A DNA stretch of 64,000 bases from Camelus bactrianus (taxonomy: Eukaryota; Chordata; Mammalia; Artiodactyla; Camelidae), in contig NC_133548.1 of NCBI RefSeq assembly GCF_048773025.1, positions 21,394,501 through 21,458,500 on the forward strand, in the 5' to 3' direction. The position numbers and the translations under genes are program-made. Positions 23,181-35,449 of this stretch are shown piece by piece. The first letter of the stretch is position 1; every line of letters begins with the position of its first letter. Below the pieces are notes generated by a model, which searched no databases, was not told where the DNA came from, and was given only the letters and a program-made list of their open reading frames with translations.

Positions 23181-23949
23181 TGGTGAACTAGTTAGAAATA
23201 AGATGTGGACTGACACACATGCATCCTTTAGTTCTTGACGGGCAGCACTAATTATGCCAGTTTCCCAGGGAAGGGAGCAGTTTCATAGTCTTCCTTTGTC
23301 CTTTTCCACTATGATGGCTCTTACTCCGTAGGCTAAAAACCAATATAAGGGTTGTGCCAGCTACAAAGTATGTCTATTCTAACTCTACATTCAGATCATA
23401 TGGAAATTGACACTTTAAGACATTGGGAACTGTCCCTAGACCAGGACTCCCTCTTTCCCTACTTCTAAGGGCACATACAATGATTTCTCAGGCCCCGATT
23501 ACCATGTCTACACAGACCCAAGTCCAGTCGTTTGGATATTCCCGTGTCCACAGCATATGGACAATCACAGACCTCATCAGGGTTCCAAACTATCTTAAAA
23601 TTGGAAACTGGGCAGGGGATTGTGACATTTTATTGGGACAGCTCTTCTCACTCTCCTGATTGCACATATTATTTAACTGTGACTGCATTAATTGAGGAGT
23701 ACTCCTGATGTCTGCCTGTCTTTTGTTTTGCCCTAGGAGTACAGCATTTTATGAACCATCTCTGTAACTCTCTCAAGGTCAGCCCACTCCACCTCAGATG
23801 GCATTCTGACCTTGACACTCATTCGAAAACTACCTCCACTTGCTTTCTAATTGCAGAGAACTACACAGCTGCTGGCCTGCCTTCTTTCAGAGTCCCATCA
23901 TGTCCATATTGGGAGCATTAATACCGATGTCCCCACCCTGTATGTGCTG
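23181..23949. other. Unassigned DNA, possibly more of the fossil pol fragment
   Basis: The minus strand up to about 23650 might continue the retroviral pol fragment. Beyond that I recognise nothing. Confidence 0.35.
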
Positions 23950-24590
23950 CATTCTTGCTTCCAATTAAACTTCTAAGTAGTCTAAGCAACTTCATTATCT
24001 CTCATCCAGACTGTTCTATCTTCTTTAAAGGTCTTATACCTTCCCAACCACTCTAGCCTCTTCCGTTTTATTCAGTGCATAATATCTAGGATGGTCTTTT
24101 GAAGATCCAAATCAGTGTTGTTTCTGTTTAAGAACTTCAAAGGTTTTTCAGTGTTCTTAGAGAGGAAACCCTTAATATGAACTCAAAAGTCTGTGTGGTT
24201 GGAACATATTCTATATCTTTCCAGCCTCATCTCTTGTCACTTATCACTTTCCTCTCTGGCCTTCAGCAAAATTAGCTTATTTTTATTCCTTCTCCATTCC
24301 TCCAGTTTGCAGGTTTTTGAAAATGCTGTTTACATTGCATAATGTTCTCCATCCATTCGTAGTCAAATTCTACTCATTTGTCAGATCTCAGTTCAAATAT
24401 CTGCAATGCAGTGGGATTTTTCCCTGAGATCTCAGACTATGACAAATCCTCTTGCTGCATATTCTCAAAGAGTTCTTACTGTATCTGTCCAATTGGGGTT
24501 GGGGAGAGTAATTACATTGTTAAATGTGTCTACCTTGTTACACTTTAAGATCCAAGAAGGTAAATGCTGCATCAGTCATCTCTAATACTC
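23950..24590 (+). mobile_element. L2 LINE fragment, long
   Basis: Clear L2 course: 'tttgaagatccaaatcagtg', 'aagaacttcaaaggtttttc', 'ccagcctcatctcttgtcac', 'tttgtcagatctcagttcaa', and the end near 'taagatccaagaaggtaaat'. About 640 bp of ORF2 tail and 3' UTR. Confidence 0.75.
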
Positions 24591-24659
24591 CTACTCCGAG
24601 TGACTAACAGTAAATAGTCAATAAAGCACCTGTTGATTGAAAGGTATTCTTTTTGGTTA

Positions 24660-24732
24660 TTAAATAACTCTCTGTCTGTCTCTCTGTCTCTTCCATCACT
24701 ATCCTCCCCACCACAGCCCTCCCAGTGGGGTA

Positions 24733-24767
<35 letters not shown>

Positions 24768-24830
24768 ATAGGGGAAAAGAGGGAGAGACAGAAATGGAGA
24801 AAGAGAGAGACAAAGATGGAGGGAGGTGAC
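24660..24830 (+). repeat. Compound low-complexity block: CT-rich, (TG)n, GA-rich
   Basis: A CT-rich lead-in (24669-24695) is followed by an almost pure TG run at 24737-24767 and then a GA-rich stretch to about 24830. The purine and pyrimidine flanks are on opposite sides of the TG core. Confidence 0.9.
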
Positions 24831-26079
24831 TAAAAAGTGATTTTCATCATATTCAAGATTCTTATTTATTCTAAAGTTCTGAGCCTGTCATTTGATTATC
24901 AATGATTTCATTCAACATTTTCCATACTTCATTTAATTTAAAAATATTACAGGAAAAATTATTAGTATCTTTTCCTTCTTTGGGGAGTCCCAGAATACTT
25001 AATTACTTTCACATATTTGAACTTTACTCTCGGAGTAAAACCCTGTGAAATCAGAGCTTATAAATAGTAGCCCCCATGAAAATGGCTTTTATCTAGCTCT
25101 ACACTATATTCTTCACAACATTAAAAATCTGTCTTGCAGTTAAGGAAAATATCTCCAAAAATACCACTGCGATGAAACAATGATGCAGTGCTACCAAGAT
25201 GCATTATACCATGAAAAGCAGCTCCTTAATTTGTATTTATGAGGTTCTGAAATAATTCCTCCACTGAAGATAACGTTTCAGCAAATTACAAGGTCTCTTG
25301 TTATTTATGTTTTCAGGCGTGGAATTGCTCTCTCACTAGAAGTGGCAGTCTGCAGACCCCAAAGTTATACTTTCATCACATTTGTTAAAACTAATTTTGA
25401 TAGACTCCAACTTTTTGACCCTAGGAATGTATTACTGTTCTTCCCGTAAATGAATTCTGTCAAGCTAGAAAGTTCAAATTACACCCAAATCTGAGGGTTG
25501 GGGCACAACAGGAGAAAAAAAAAAAGTGAAATTATGGGGCCACATGCAGCAGAGCACAACCTGAATATCGGGGGCCTTCAGTTAGTCCAGCCAGAATCTC
25601 CTACCTGCTGGGCTGTTCATGGGTGCAACAGCTCTCAGGTCAGCTGCTCACAACTGGGTTACTCCCTTCTTTCCTAACTGCTCTTCTAGGAGTGTAATGC
25701 AGATAAGATCAGAAATATTCTAATTTAGAATACAGTTTGGTTTAGAAAGCATAGCTCTAACTCTCAGTCCCCATTACAAATTAAATTCATTTACCACTTT
25801 GACTTTCTTTTTATAGAAGTTGCTGAGTTCTTGGGATCACAAGCCAAAGCTCTGAGTGTATTTCCCAAACATCCGTTTTATCAAAATATATTTTTTAAAA
25901 ATATTCTCTCTCGATATGTAGCTGATTGGTTAAAAAAAAAACTCACCTAACTTACCTCCACTCCCTGATATATTTATATATCAAAATAAGTATTTCTGCT
26001 GTTGATTGACACTGCTACTGGGTCTACTATTATTCCTATTTTTATCACTACTATTACTTTTTATTACCACAACTGTTAT
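24831..26079. other. Unassigned unique DNA
   Basis: No repeat family or gene recognised. A poly(A) tract near 25516-25525 and AT-rich parts near 25890-25990. Confidence 0.4.
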
Positions 26080-26325
26080 TGTTGCTATTATTGCGTATTT
26101 CCATCTTCTGATTATTTTATAGTGAATAATTGTTATTCCCAACTCTAAAACAATGCTTTAAAAAAATACTAATTTTCTGTTTTACTGATGAGAATACTGA
26201 CTTAGAGTTGCTAAGTTTGCTGATCAAAGTTATTCAACTAATTAATGCTGGAACAGGGAGTAGAACTCATACAATTCAAATTCCTAAACCTGAGTTGTTC
26301 TAACTAGCATTCTATACTGTTTGTC
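26080..26325 (-). mobile_element. MIR SINE, antisense, diverged
   Basis: Reads 'ttctgttttactgatgagaa', 'ctgacttagagttgctaag', 'gctggaacagggagtagaac', the antisense MIR core order. Confidence 0.65.
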
Positions 26326-26330
26326 TGATT

Positions 26331-29102
26331 TGGACATACACATAGTATCCCGCATAGACTAAAGTTCATTTAGAAACAAAAACAAGAAAATCATCCGACG
26401 GCAGTATTTTATTTCTCATGGAGATGGACAAGATGTTTCCTTTAACTCCTATGATCTGAATTGTTCCAGTCCAAGACTGGTATTATAAAATCTCAGGTAA
26501 GAAAAAGGGCCTTTATTTCATTTCTCTGATACATTCTCGGGGAGGCAACTTTATATGTGCTTGACCTTTTCAAGGTTCTGCAGTTTGATTGGACGGCTGC
26601 CTCCGTTATCACCTTTTACAACCTCTGCTTCATGTGAGAAATCAGAGTGGACTGGGGAGCCAATCAAATATGGAATATTGAAAAGGTTACAGCAGTGCTG
26701 CAGACTACAAGCTCTCCTGGACCACAATGGTTATTAACATTCTGGAGCCTCATTCCAATGACAAAGATTGTAATAAGAACAGATGAGGCTGAGGAGTGAA
26801 TTTTATCCTTTTGACAATGATCAGATGGGAGATGGTTGAATCTGGAGGTCTGCCGGAGTCATTCTTCCGTTACCGCACTGCCTGTTTATAATCCTGTGCA
26901 TCGACTTCAGTGTCATGAACGGGGGGTCATGTTGACATAAATCAGGACCAGGGGTGCATCTTCTTGCACATTGCTCTGGGCCCTGCTTTACTATTATAAT
27001 TGCCTTTTTCTGTGCTTTCTCTCCCTTGTCCTATTTCTATGTGGCATTTAAAAGTGAAATTGGCTTTTGAAATATTGGCTCCTTTATTTTTCATTAGGAC
27101 ACAGACTCCCTAAAAGAGTCAACCAGAAATGCCATGAAGTGTTTAGTAGAAGAGTATCTTAAAGTTTTATTAAATACATAATCAACTTTACTATTGAAAG
27201 TAATATATGGTATTGAATTCAAATGGCAGGGCTAGGACCTGAACTGTTACATGAAGTCTAATTTTATTACTGGTAAATTTACTGTATTTATTTATTTTGG
27301 ACAAAGCTTATCACTGGGGCTATTTTTATATTATAGACTTTCTAATAAACTTTGTTAAAGGAGTCTTCTGTTTGTTTGCTTTCACTTTTTAGCTCCTTTT
27401 ATATTTCCAAATACTTTAGAAAATGCCAGGGGACCAGCATTTCATGAACATATGGAATTATATTGGCATTGTTATATCTTTGTTAAGTGGAGATGAGAAA
27501 ATACATATATTTTTAGACATTAAATAAAACTGTAACACAATATATTAGGGTTACCTACATATTCCAGTGGATGTGGATATTTAGATGTTTGATTAAAAGG
27601 AGAAGAACCAAAGATTTCACAACGTTCAGGAAAACAACAGGGCTTGGAAATAAGCAACTGTGCACAGGAGTGTTTTTTCTCCATATAACAAAACAATTTA
27701 CTGCATCCCTAGGAAAGAAAATATGTTTTTCTGATTAAATTCTTGATGCAATAAATCTTGCATGTGTCATCTATTCACAGCAGCTTTGAAAAAGAAGAAA
27801 AATAAAAAGGTACTTTCTTTCCTTCCCTTACAGCTTTAATTAAAGGTCAGTTCAGATTTTCACAAGCAACTCTCTCTGATGTTTTCTCATCTTGGTGGAT
27901 ATATGAATGTCCCACCGATACGCCACAAAACCTGCTGCCTGGGGCTTGGATCTGCACTGTTGTCATCTTCACATCACTGGGAATCTCCTTTTAAATCGAT
28001 GGCATCCTAGTGTGTGGATGGTACACAGAACTATGCAAGGCAGAGCAAGAGCTAAGCCATCTGGCTGTGAGAGCTGCTTTCATAAAATAAGAAGGAAAAA
28101 ATAACTGACCATTAAATAGGAATATTTCACCTTCAGAAGTCCTAATAAGAAAAGAAAAAAGTTTTATGCTTGTCTCTACTTATACTTTTAATCCCGATTA
28201 ATTCACCGAACTCTTCACAGTAAATTCAGTGATAGGGTTGACTCAATCATTCCTCTTTCAGTTGGGTCGTATTCCTCCCTAAAACATGTTTCACGCTACT
28301 CTAGACATTTTAATTTAATTCTATCTGATAGAAGTTTATCCACAATATTTAGTAAGGGTCTACTGAACCATATATATGCATAGCATCTCTGTTGGGCAGC
28401 TTGACACAGCTACTAAACTACTACACCCAGCCCTGCCACACCAAGAGGCCACCCCATAAAAGAACATCCAGGGTTATGCACAGAATGTCCAAAAGCTCAG
28501 AATCACTGGCCCTTGTGTAGTGTTAATAATTCTCTTGATCACCAGTTTTTCCACATTTGTTTCCACCCACTGAGGCAAAACTTTGTTTTCTCAACTTGAT
28601 CTGTTTTTCCTTTTATCTATGATTCAGATAATCCACCAGAATTGTATATACACTGTATGATTTAAGTGGCTAAAAACAGCTCAAATTGACAGGAAAAAAA
28701 GAAAGAAATTGGGGTTATTAGTTTCTTTGTTGAGCTCTGAAAAATGACACCAGAATTTTTTTTTCCCCTGTCTCCACCTCTCACCAGAGTTTTCCTCTGT
28801 TTCACTTTGTTCTCTAGTAAGAGCCTTCCATACGGGGGAAAATATGGCTATCAATTACTCAAGCATCATATCTCATAAACTTAGTAAGTCCAGGAGTAAG
28901 AGTGTCTAAAATATCGTTCTGACAAAAGCAATGAGAATTTATCCTACTTGTTTAGTTTGGTCACAGATTCCCTCCAGGACTTATTACTATGGTCAGCAAG
29001 CCGGATATCTCTAACTTCAGTCTATGTTACACATTTGATTCATAGATTAGGGTCATAAGCATAGAGCCAGCCACACTACATGACTAAACTGGGAAAGGAT
29101 GA
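26331..29102. other. Unique DNA, 2.8 kb without recognised repeats
   Basis: The longest repeat-poor stretch of the window. I recognise no exon or RNA gene. 26390-27060 has a balanced base composition and contains the inverted repeat listed separately. The absence of recent insertions is compatible with, but does not prove, conserved regulatory sequence. Confidence 0.45.
26563..26688. repeat. Imperfect inverted repeat, 30-base arms, 67-base loop
   Basis: The left arm (26563-26592) and the right arm (26660-26688) are reverse complements at about 23 of 30 positions, including perfect blocks 'accttttcaa' and 'tttgattgg'. The inner block contains a CCAAT box in opposite orientations in the two arms. 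Confidence 0.75.
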
Positions 29103-29582
29103 TGTGACAGACTGAAGAGCGACCTCCCCCTTTACAGAGATGTCCACGTTCTAATCTCCAGAATCTGTGAATGTTTGTTACCTTACATGAGAAAGGGGAC
29201 TTTGCAGATGTGATCAAGTTAAGGCTCTTGGAATGGAGACATTATCCTAGATCATCTGGATGGGTCCAACGTAACCAATCCGTATCCAGTATAAAAGGGA
29301 AGTAGGAGGGTCAGATTCACAGAAGGAAACCTGATCATGTACGCAGTAGTCAGAGTGATGCCATGGCTGGAAAGGGTCTGGGAGTCAAGGAAGGCATGGC
29401 GCCTCTGTAACTGAAGAAGCAAGGAATGAATTTTCGCCTCGAGTCTTCAGAAGGAACTCAGCCCAATCCGGACTTGGATTTTAGCCCACTGAAACTTATG
29501 TTGCACTCTAGAAGTGCAAGATAACATTTGTTTTAAGCTATTAGGTTTGTTGTAATTGGTTACAATGGCAATAAAAACCTAA
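29103..29582 (+). mobile_element. MLT1 MaLR LTR, fossil
   Basis: Reads 'atgtccacgttctaatctcc', 'gggactttgcagatgtgatc', 'attatcctagatcatctgga', 'gagtgatgccatggctgg', 'ttttagcccactgaaactta' and ends 'atggcaataaaaaccta'. Full-length sense MLT1. Confidence 0.85.
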
Positions 29583-29689
29583 AGATGCTGGGCAGAAATA
29601 AACATGCGTTCATTAAGTTGGGGGAGTATCTCTTGTGCTGACTGTTTGACAAAATGATTCTAACTTTAAATTGTCCTTAATACCAGACA

Positions 29690-29810
29690 AATTATAAACC
29701 CTTTAAGAGTTGGCACTATATCCTGATCATGACTGTATCTCTCCCAGCAACTAAGACCCTGGTCCAGCACATAAAATGCTCATTAAATATCTACTGAAAT
29801 GAATTTATTT
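29690..29810 (+). mobile_element. L2 3' end fragment
   Basis: Reads 'taaaccctttaagagttggc', 'ctgtatctctcccagcaact', 'ggtccagcacataaaatgct' and 'cattaaatatctactgaaat', the L2 3' end order. Confidence 0.7.
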
Positions 29811-30154
29811 GACATCACGTAATCGCATCTGCAGTGAAAATGACAGTAATACTTCTGGAGTTGGTTTTCAGCATAGTGGGGAACAGGAGTCAAACACCGA
29901 GTTTGAAAGATATGTCTGAAAAAGAAACCAGCAGAGCGTGAGACAAACAAAAATTAGGTAGTAGAAAAGATCATGCCCTGAAAGCATATCAGACCAGGAT
30001 TCAAGACACAGTCTGGTACCCAGCGCCATGTAAGCATCCCTGAGCATCCTTGGGTTGGCTTCTTCACAGATAAGAGTAAGACAGAATTACATTTAGATAG
30101 ACAGCCAAGAAGCACACACAACGTGGTAGCGGAGTGCAAGGAAGGCTGTATGAA

Positions 30155-30295
30155 GCTGGTTCTCAGTGTGGGTGGCTATTTCAGAGCACACATTTCAGAT
30201 GACAGAGAACCACCTACTGACATTACACTTCAGAGGAGTCCCTGGAATCTGCATTTTAACAAAGATCTCAGCAGCTTTTGATCCAAGTGATCGCT
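30155..30295 (-). mobile_element. Possible MER5-group hAT fragment
   Basis: 'ctggttctcagtgtggg' resembles a MER5-type end and 'aatctgcattttaacaaaga' resembles the inner part, but the right end is lost and the middle does not fit well. Confidence 0.35.
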
Positions 30296-30591
30296 GGATG
30301 ACTTCTATGAAACAGTGCCATGAGGCCATGGCAGGGAGTGAGAGGAAGACCACACAAGGAGGTTTGTCCCAAACACAGAAACCGATCCAAGTGATCAATC
30401 CAGTGATCTAGATGAGAACTGCAAGCTGGTGGGGCAACTGGGGCTGTGAAAACGAGGTCATGATGCTGAGGCCACTAACCTTCTGCCCAACCCCCAAATT
30501 TGAGATTCTCTTTCCACCCCAACAGGACAGACCCAAGGACAGAAGTTAAACTTCTAATCAGGAATTCATGACAGTAAAAACTTTGCTGATG

Positions 30592-30742
30592 GTGTAATCC
30601 ACAGATCGGTTTCATGAGTATCATTTGGGAGCTTATTAGAAATGTAGAATCTCAAGCCACACCCCAGCCATATGAAACGGAATTTACATTTTAACCAGGA
30701 GTATAAGTGATCCATATGCACATAAAAATTTGAGAAACACAG
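30592..30742 (-). mobile_element. MER5A hAT-Charlie fragment, antisense
   Basis: Reads 'catttgggagcttattagaa', 'gtagaatctcaagccacacc', 'acattttaaccaggag' and ends 'aaaatttgagaaacacag', the antisense MER5A order. Confidence 0.75.
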
Positions 30743-30745
30743 ATT

Positions 30746-32194
30746 AGTAAGCTGCTCAGCTCCTTCCATTATTCAGGCAGCATAGTTCATCAGCCACTCT
30801 CCTGATTGTTGACAGGGTGAGTGAATGAGATCTCTAATAAAAAAAGGGAATTGACAAGGCTTATTAACTATTTATTAGGATTATGAATATTAAATATTAA
30901 ATAGAATGAAATACACAACTCAGGAAAGCATAGTAATTGTAGGATCCTGCTCCCCACGCCCCAATCATGTTTAGCACGTATCAGAGTGAACAGGTTGAAG
31001 GTCCAAACATCTAAAGGAGTATCTTCCTACATTAATGCCATAAGCCTGGCTAATTGCTTTAGGACAACCCAGCTCTTTCTCCGTATCTTCCTTGCAAATA
31101 TTAATCTTTTACTCCTCAGAGGAATTCACATTCCCCTCTTGTCTGTAAAAGTTGGATAACTTGAAATTTCTAATAACTAGATCTTGCAGCCCCTCTCCAA
31201 GTGTGAAATGTTAAAAAGACCTCCAGGGATGTCATTTGGTCTGAATGTCGTAAAGAATATATATACTTTAGAAAGACAGATATCAACACACCTGCTGTAC
31301 ACTGGGAAGAAAAGGCTTCTGTGATCTATCTATCCATCTATCTCTATACCTGGGTCAAATTATAGTCCTTTGAAGAATCTGAGATATTGCCTTGCTCTGT
31401 CTGAGAATCATGCCTTCAGGATGATAATAAAAATTCATTAGCTACTGTGAATTGACTTTGTTTCTGCCTTTTCTAGGTAACTTTGGACCCGTGGGAATGG
31501 ATAACTACTACGACGAAACATCCCAAACTATAACAACTCTTTAGTTTAATTTCATAAAACGGCTCAGTGAGTTCTAAGGAAAATGTCCTGAAAAGTCTTG
31601 ATAATGAGATAAAGGTAAATGTGAGGTGAAATATTGCTGCAAGAAAGATGCTTCATTTTGACTCATGAAGTGAACACTGGGATGGGGAAAACTGGGGAGA
31701 GGATCAACACATGAAGATAAAAATAATAGTCTTGGCCTCAAGACAGCAGCAATGTAAAAACAAACAAAAAACCCTAAATATTTAAATATAACAGAAAGCA
31801 GAATCAGAATGAACTTAATACTAAAGAAAGTATTCTTTAAAAAATTACTCTGGCAAAATAATGAAGGGAAAGATTAGTTTGTAAAAGACATCTTACAAGG
31901 CTTCACAGACATAGGTTTTATAACCCAATATAAATTTAAACAGGTAGAAAATGGAAGAACAAACAATATGAGAGAAAACTCCAAAACATGAATGTCCCTG
32001 ACTGTTTGGAAAATGTATGGGAGAATGTATGTATCTATAACTATATACAGAAGCTAAATATAATGAGAAATTACATGAAAGAACTTCTGTTAATCAATTA
32101 TATGATGTATTATTAGTAATGAGATGTAATAATTATATTTATTCAATGAAATTAATGTTTGGACTCTTAAATGGTACAAATGTCTTGAAAAGCT
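30746..32194. other. Unassigned unique DNA
   Basis: No repeat family recognised except a short (ATCT)n tract at about 31324-31345. A splice-acceptor-like sequence followed by a short open frame (31477-31544) is described in the findings. Confidence 0.4.
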
Positions 32195-33142
32195 GTTTGG
32201 TTATATCTTAAAGTTAAACTTTCACCTGCCACAGGACCCAGACATTATATTTCTAGATATTCTCCCAAGAGAAATAAAGGCATTTGTACATAGGAAAACT
32301 TTTATGTGTATGTTCCTATCCAGAATAAGTAGAGAGACACCTGTTATATGCTGAATTGTATCCCTTAAAAATTCGTATGTAGAAGTCCTAACTCCCAGTA
32401 CCTCAAAATGTGACTGTTTTATTGGAGATAGGGTTTTGTTTTGGTATTTTTTACAATATAATAAGGTTTAGTGAGGTCACTGGAGTGAGCCTTAATCCAG
32501 TATTACCAGTGCCCTTATAAGAGGAGATTCGGACACACAGGCACAGAGGAAAGACCATGTGAAGACACAGAGAGAAAACGGCCACACACAAGCCAAGGAG
32601 AGAAACCTCGTTCGACACCAAGCCGAGTGATACCTTGCTCTCTGACCTCTAGACTCCAGAACCGTGAGAGAACAAATTTCCATTGTTCAATACACTGTCT
32701 CTGGTACTTTGTTACAGCCACCTTAACAAACTAAAACAAACCTGTTAACAGGCAAATGGCTAAACAAATTTTGACGTGCCACAGCACTGGAATACTACTC
32801 AGCAATAAAATGGAATAAGCCGTTGATACATGCAACACCATAAGATGGATGTAGCTGTAAGTAATTCTCTTGAGGGAAAGAAGCCAATGGTCTGTGCAAA
32901 AAAAATAAAAGATTACATTGCTTATGATTCTATTCATACCAAATTCTAGAAAATACAAACTACTTTACATTGACAATAAACTGATAACTGTGGGGACTGA
33001 GAAAGGCAAAGAAAGACAGGGTGAAGGAGTAACAAAGAAGCACAAGTTTTATAGATGCATATATATGTCAAAGTATCAAACTGCACACTTTTAATATTTG
33101 TAGTATTATTACAATAAAGTTCTTCTAAATTAAAAAAAATGT
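32195..33142 (+). mobile_element. Old L1 3' end, interrupted by an MLT1A LTR
   Basis: The left piece reads 'aagttaaactttcacctgcc', 'agaaataaaggcatttgtac'; the right piece continues 'ggcaaatggctaaacaaatt', 'ctggaatactactcagcaat', 'gttgatacatgcaacacc' and ends in an A-rich tail near 33142. The two halves are adjacent in the L1 consensus, with 32342-32738 inserted between them. Confidence 0.75.
32342..32738 (+). mobile_element. MLT1A MaLR LTR inserted in L1, fossil
   Basis: Starts 'tgttatatgctgaattgtat', continues 'gtcctaactcccagtacctc', 'cagtgcccttataagagg', 'agaccatgtgaagacacaga', 'actccagaaccgtgagag' and ends 'ccttaacaaactaaaaca'. Full-length solo LTR with TG...CA ends. No clean target duplication survives. 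Confidence 0.85.
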
Positions 33143-34319
33143 TGCATGGTAAGTGGTACATTAAATATATTTTTTAAAGTTTCTAGGTTGTTTTCAGAGT
33201 GTTACATTAAAATCAATAGCACTGTTCCATGCACTGTTTATAAAAAGATGGGTTATTTCCAATCTCAGAGATGATTTGCTACGATTTACCCAATATACCT
33301 ATTTAACTACATGTTGATATTTCTTTTTCCACAAATGCGCCCAACTTGATCTGCTTGGGAAAGACCAAAAAAAAAAAGAGAGAGAAAAGAAAACCATGGT
33401 CTGCTTGCGCATACGCAACTAGAAAACCCTTGTCCATTTTAAGATCAAGCAGAAAGTTTGTTAACTTTGAAAAAGATAGTTGACCTCATTTCCTCTTTCT
33501 GTTCATTTTTTTTCCAACCAGCCCTAAGTGGTATAAGAGGCAATGTATTTTAATATGGTAAAATGACGGTTACCAAGTAGGACAAAATGGAGAGAACTAT
33601 TCCTGAATTGTCAGAACTAGTTAGAGAGAAAAAATTTTTTAAAAAATATGAAAGTTAGAAAAGTGAATCCAGCTTTATCCCTCCAGAGAGCTCATTTTCC
33701 TTTGCAAACATTATATGAGTGCCTTGATATTAGCTGATTTAAATGAATCTTCTTCTAGAAGGTTATTACAAAGAGCTGTACCACCCTGCTTACCTGCTTT
33801 CTTATCCATATGCACTGAGATTCCACACTGTATTTTAAATTGCCTTGCTACTAGATTTTGATATGGCCACACAAGTCAACAGAAAGTACCAAATTAAGAC
33901 GCAAACAATTATATTACGGATATTTAAAGTACAGTAAAATTCATTTATTTAAACTATTCAACCCTGCAATTTATGTTTGATCAAATCAGAAGATCCGTAT
34001 CATAAGATAATCAAGATGGCTGGAATATGCCAATTTAATGAAATCTTTGTATGTACTCTGGGTGAAATTATGCTTAGTTACCAGAAGGGTGAAAAGGAGG
34101 AATTTATAACACTGAAGAAAATTGAGATTTGGGGGAAAAAAAAAACCTTCAATATCTGTTCCCACCTAACTTTCTATTGTGACTTTTCTGCTTCCACTTT
34201 TTATACACAGCATCAGCATCGAATGTCCCTGGACAAGTTATGTTTTGTACTTTAGAAAATGTTCTTCTGTCTTTTTGGCTTCCTCCTCCCATTAATTCCT
34301 TTCTACTTAATATTGCCTT
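33143..34319. other. Unassigned unique DNA
   Basis: No repeat family or gene recognised. A-rich tract near 33366-33392. Confidence 0.4.
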
Positions 34320-34640
34320 ATCTTTCAAATTAAAGTTCAAATACCAAATATTCCTTTTCTAGGGAATCCAAAATCTCCCACACCATCCCATCTTGAGAGA
34401 ATTAATCACTCATCTATACGTATGCCCATGACTGTATGAAAGCATTTAAATGCAGTATGTATCATTTAATGAGAATTTATTTTGTATCTGGAATTTTTTT
34501 TGTTTTCTCTATGCATATACATTTTCTCAGTACAAGATTGAAAGCTTGTGAAAGCTAAGGAGGATCCCATCCTTTTCTGTATTCATGACACTTAGCACAG
34601 GGCCTGGAATTTAGTGCCAATAAACGCTTGCTGAATTAAT
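34320..34640 (+). mobile_element. L2 LINE 3' end
   Basis: Reads 'attaatcactcatctatacg', 'agattgaaagcttgtgaaag', 'ttcatgacacttagcacagg' and 'gcctggaatttagtgccaat' with the terminal 'aaacgcttgctgaatta'. Confidence 0.75.
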
Positions 34641-34939
34641 CCATTTACATGACCTTTGAAATATTGCCATTCTGGAGTGTGTACATCATCCTACACAGAT
34701 AACTTATGGGTCCAATCACCAGGCTTCTTTGAAACATTTCTTAGTTACAATCATTAGCTTTCATCGTAACAAGTTATCACATAACAATCTCTAAAAGGAT
34801 GTATTTTCCTCAAGGGGAGAAAAGATGAGTAAATCATATTTCCTGTATATCATAAGAAATTTGACCTCTACTTGTGGGTGGTTTCACAAGCTTTCCATTA
34901 TCTTTTAGGGAACACTCATCTTACAAGGAATCATTACAG

Positions 34940-35165
34940 CATATTGGCTTAGAATACAAAGTTCAAGTCAGAGAAAGATGTGTTCAAACTCCAGTTCTGT
35001 GACTTGTGCTGTGTCTTTGTTGTGTAAACATGTTTATGAATTATTTCAGCTGTCTCGACTTAAGTTCACTTGTCAGGAAAGAAGGGATAATACAGCTTGT
35101 TTATAATGTGTATTGACACATACATACACTAGTAGAGAAGTTCCCTGCAGTAAGTACTCAAATAC
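34940..35165 (+). mobile_element. MIR SINE, diverged
   Basis: Follows MIR order: 'ttggcttagaatacaaagtt', 'tcaaactccagttctgtgac', 'ttgtcaggaaagaagggata' and a 3' part ending near 'gcagtaagtactcaaatacc'. Confidence 0.55.
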
Positions 35166-35259
35166 CTTAAAAGAAAAGATCTAATCACAGCCACTACCTG
35201 CCCAGCACAAAGCTGAGAGTATTCATGAGATCTAATAAAATAAAAATTATAGTTATACA

Positions 35260-35440
35260 TGTTATTTTTCCTCAAGAAATTTATAGTCTAGCTAGAGAAC
35301 TAAAATTTGCCCAAAGGAAACCATTAAATAAAAATATGACACAGGATTTAATTATAAAATATGTTTCTTGATTCAGAATGTGGTATTACAGTAGTTCAGA
35401 GGAAGAAAAGAAAATTGTGAGTTACAGAAATCCTTCTGTC
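35260..35440 (-). mobile_element. L2 fragment, antisense
   Basis: 'tttttcctcaagaaatttat' and 'agtctagctagagaac' match antisense L2 ('ctcaaggagcttacagtctagt'). The remainder is diverged. Confidence 0.5.
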
Positions 35441-35449
35441 TTTCTACAG

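Noticed and set aside
24572-24833. Frames rich in His-Thr or Val-Cys repeats
   Set aside because: Translations of the TG microsatellite and its CT/GA flanks.
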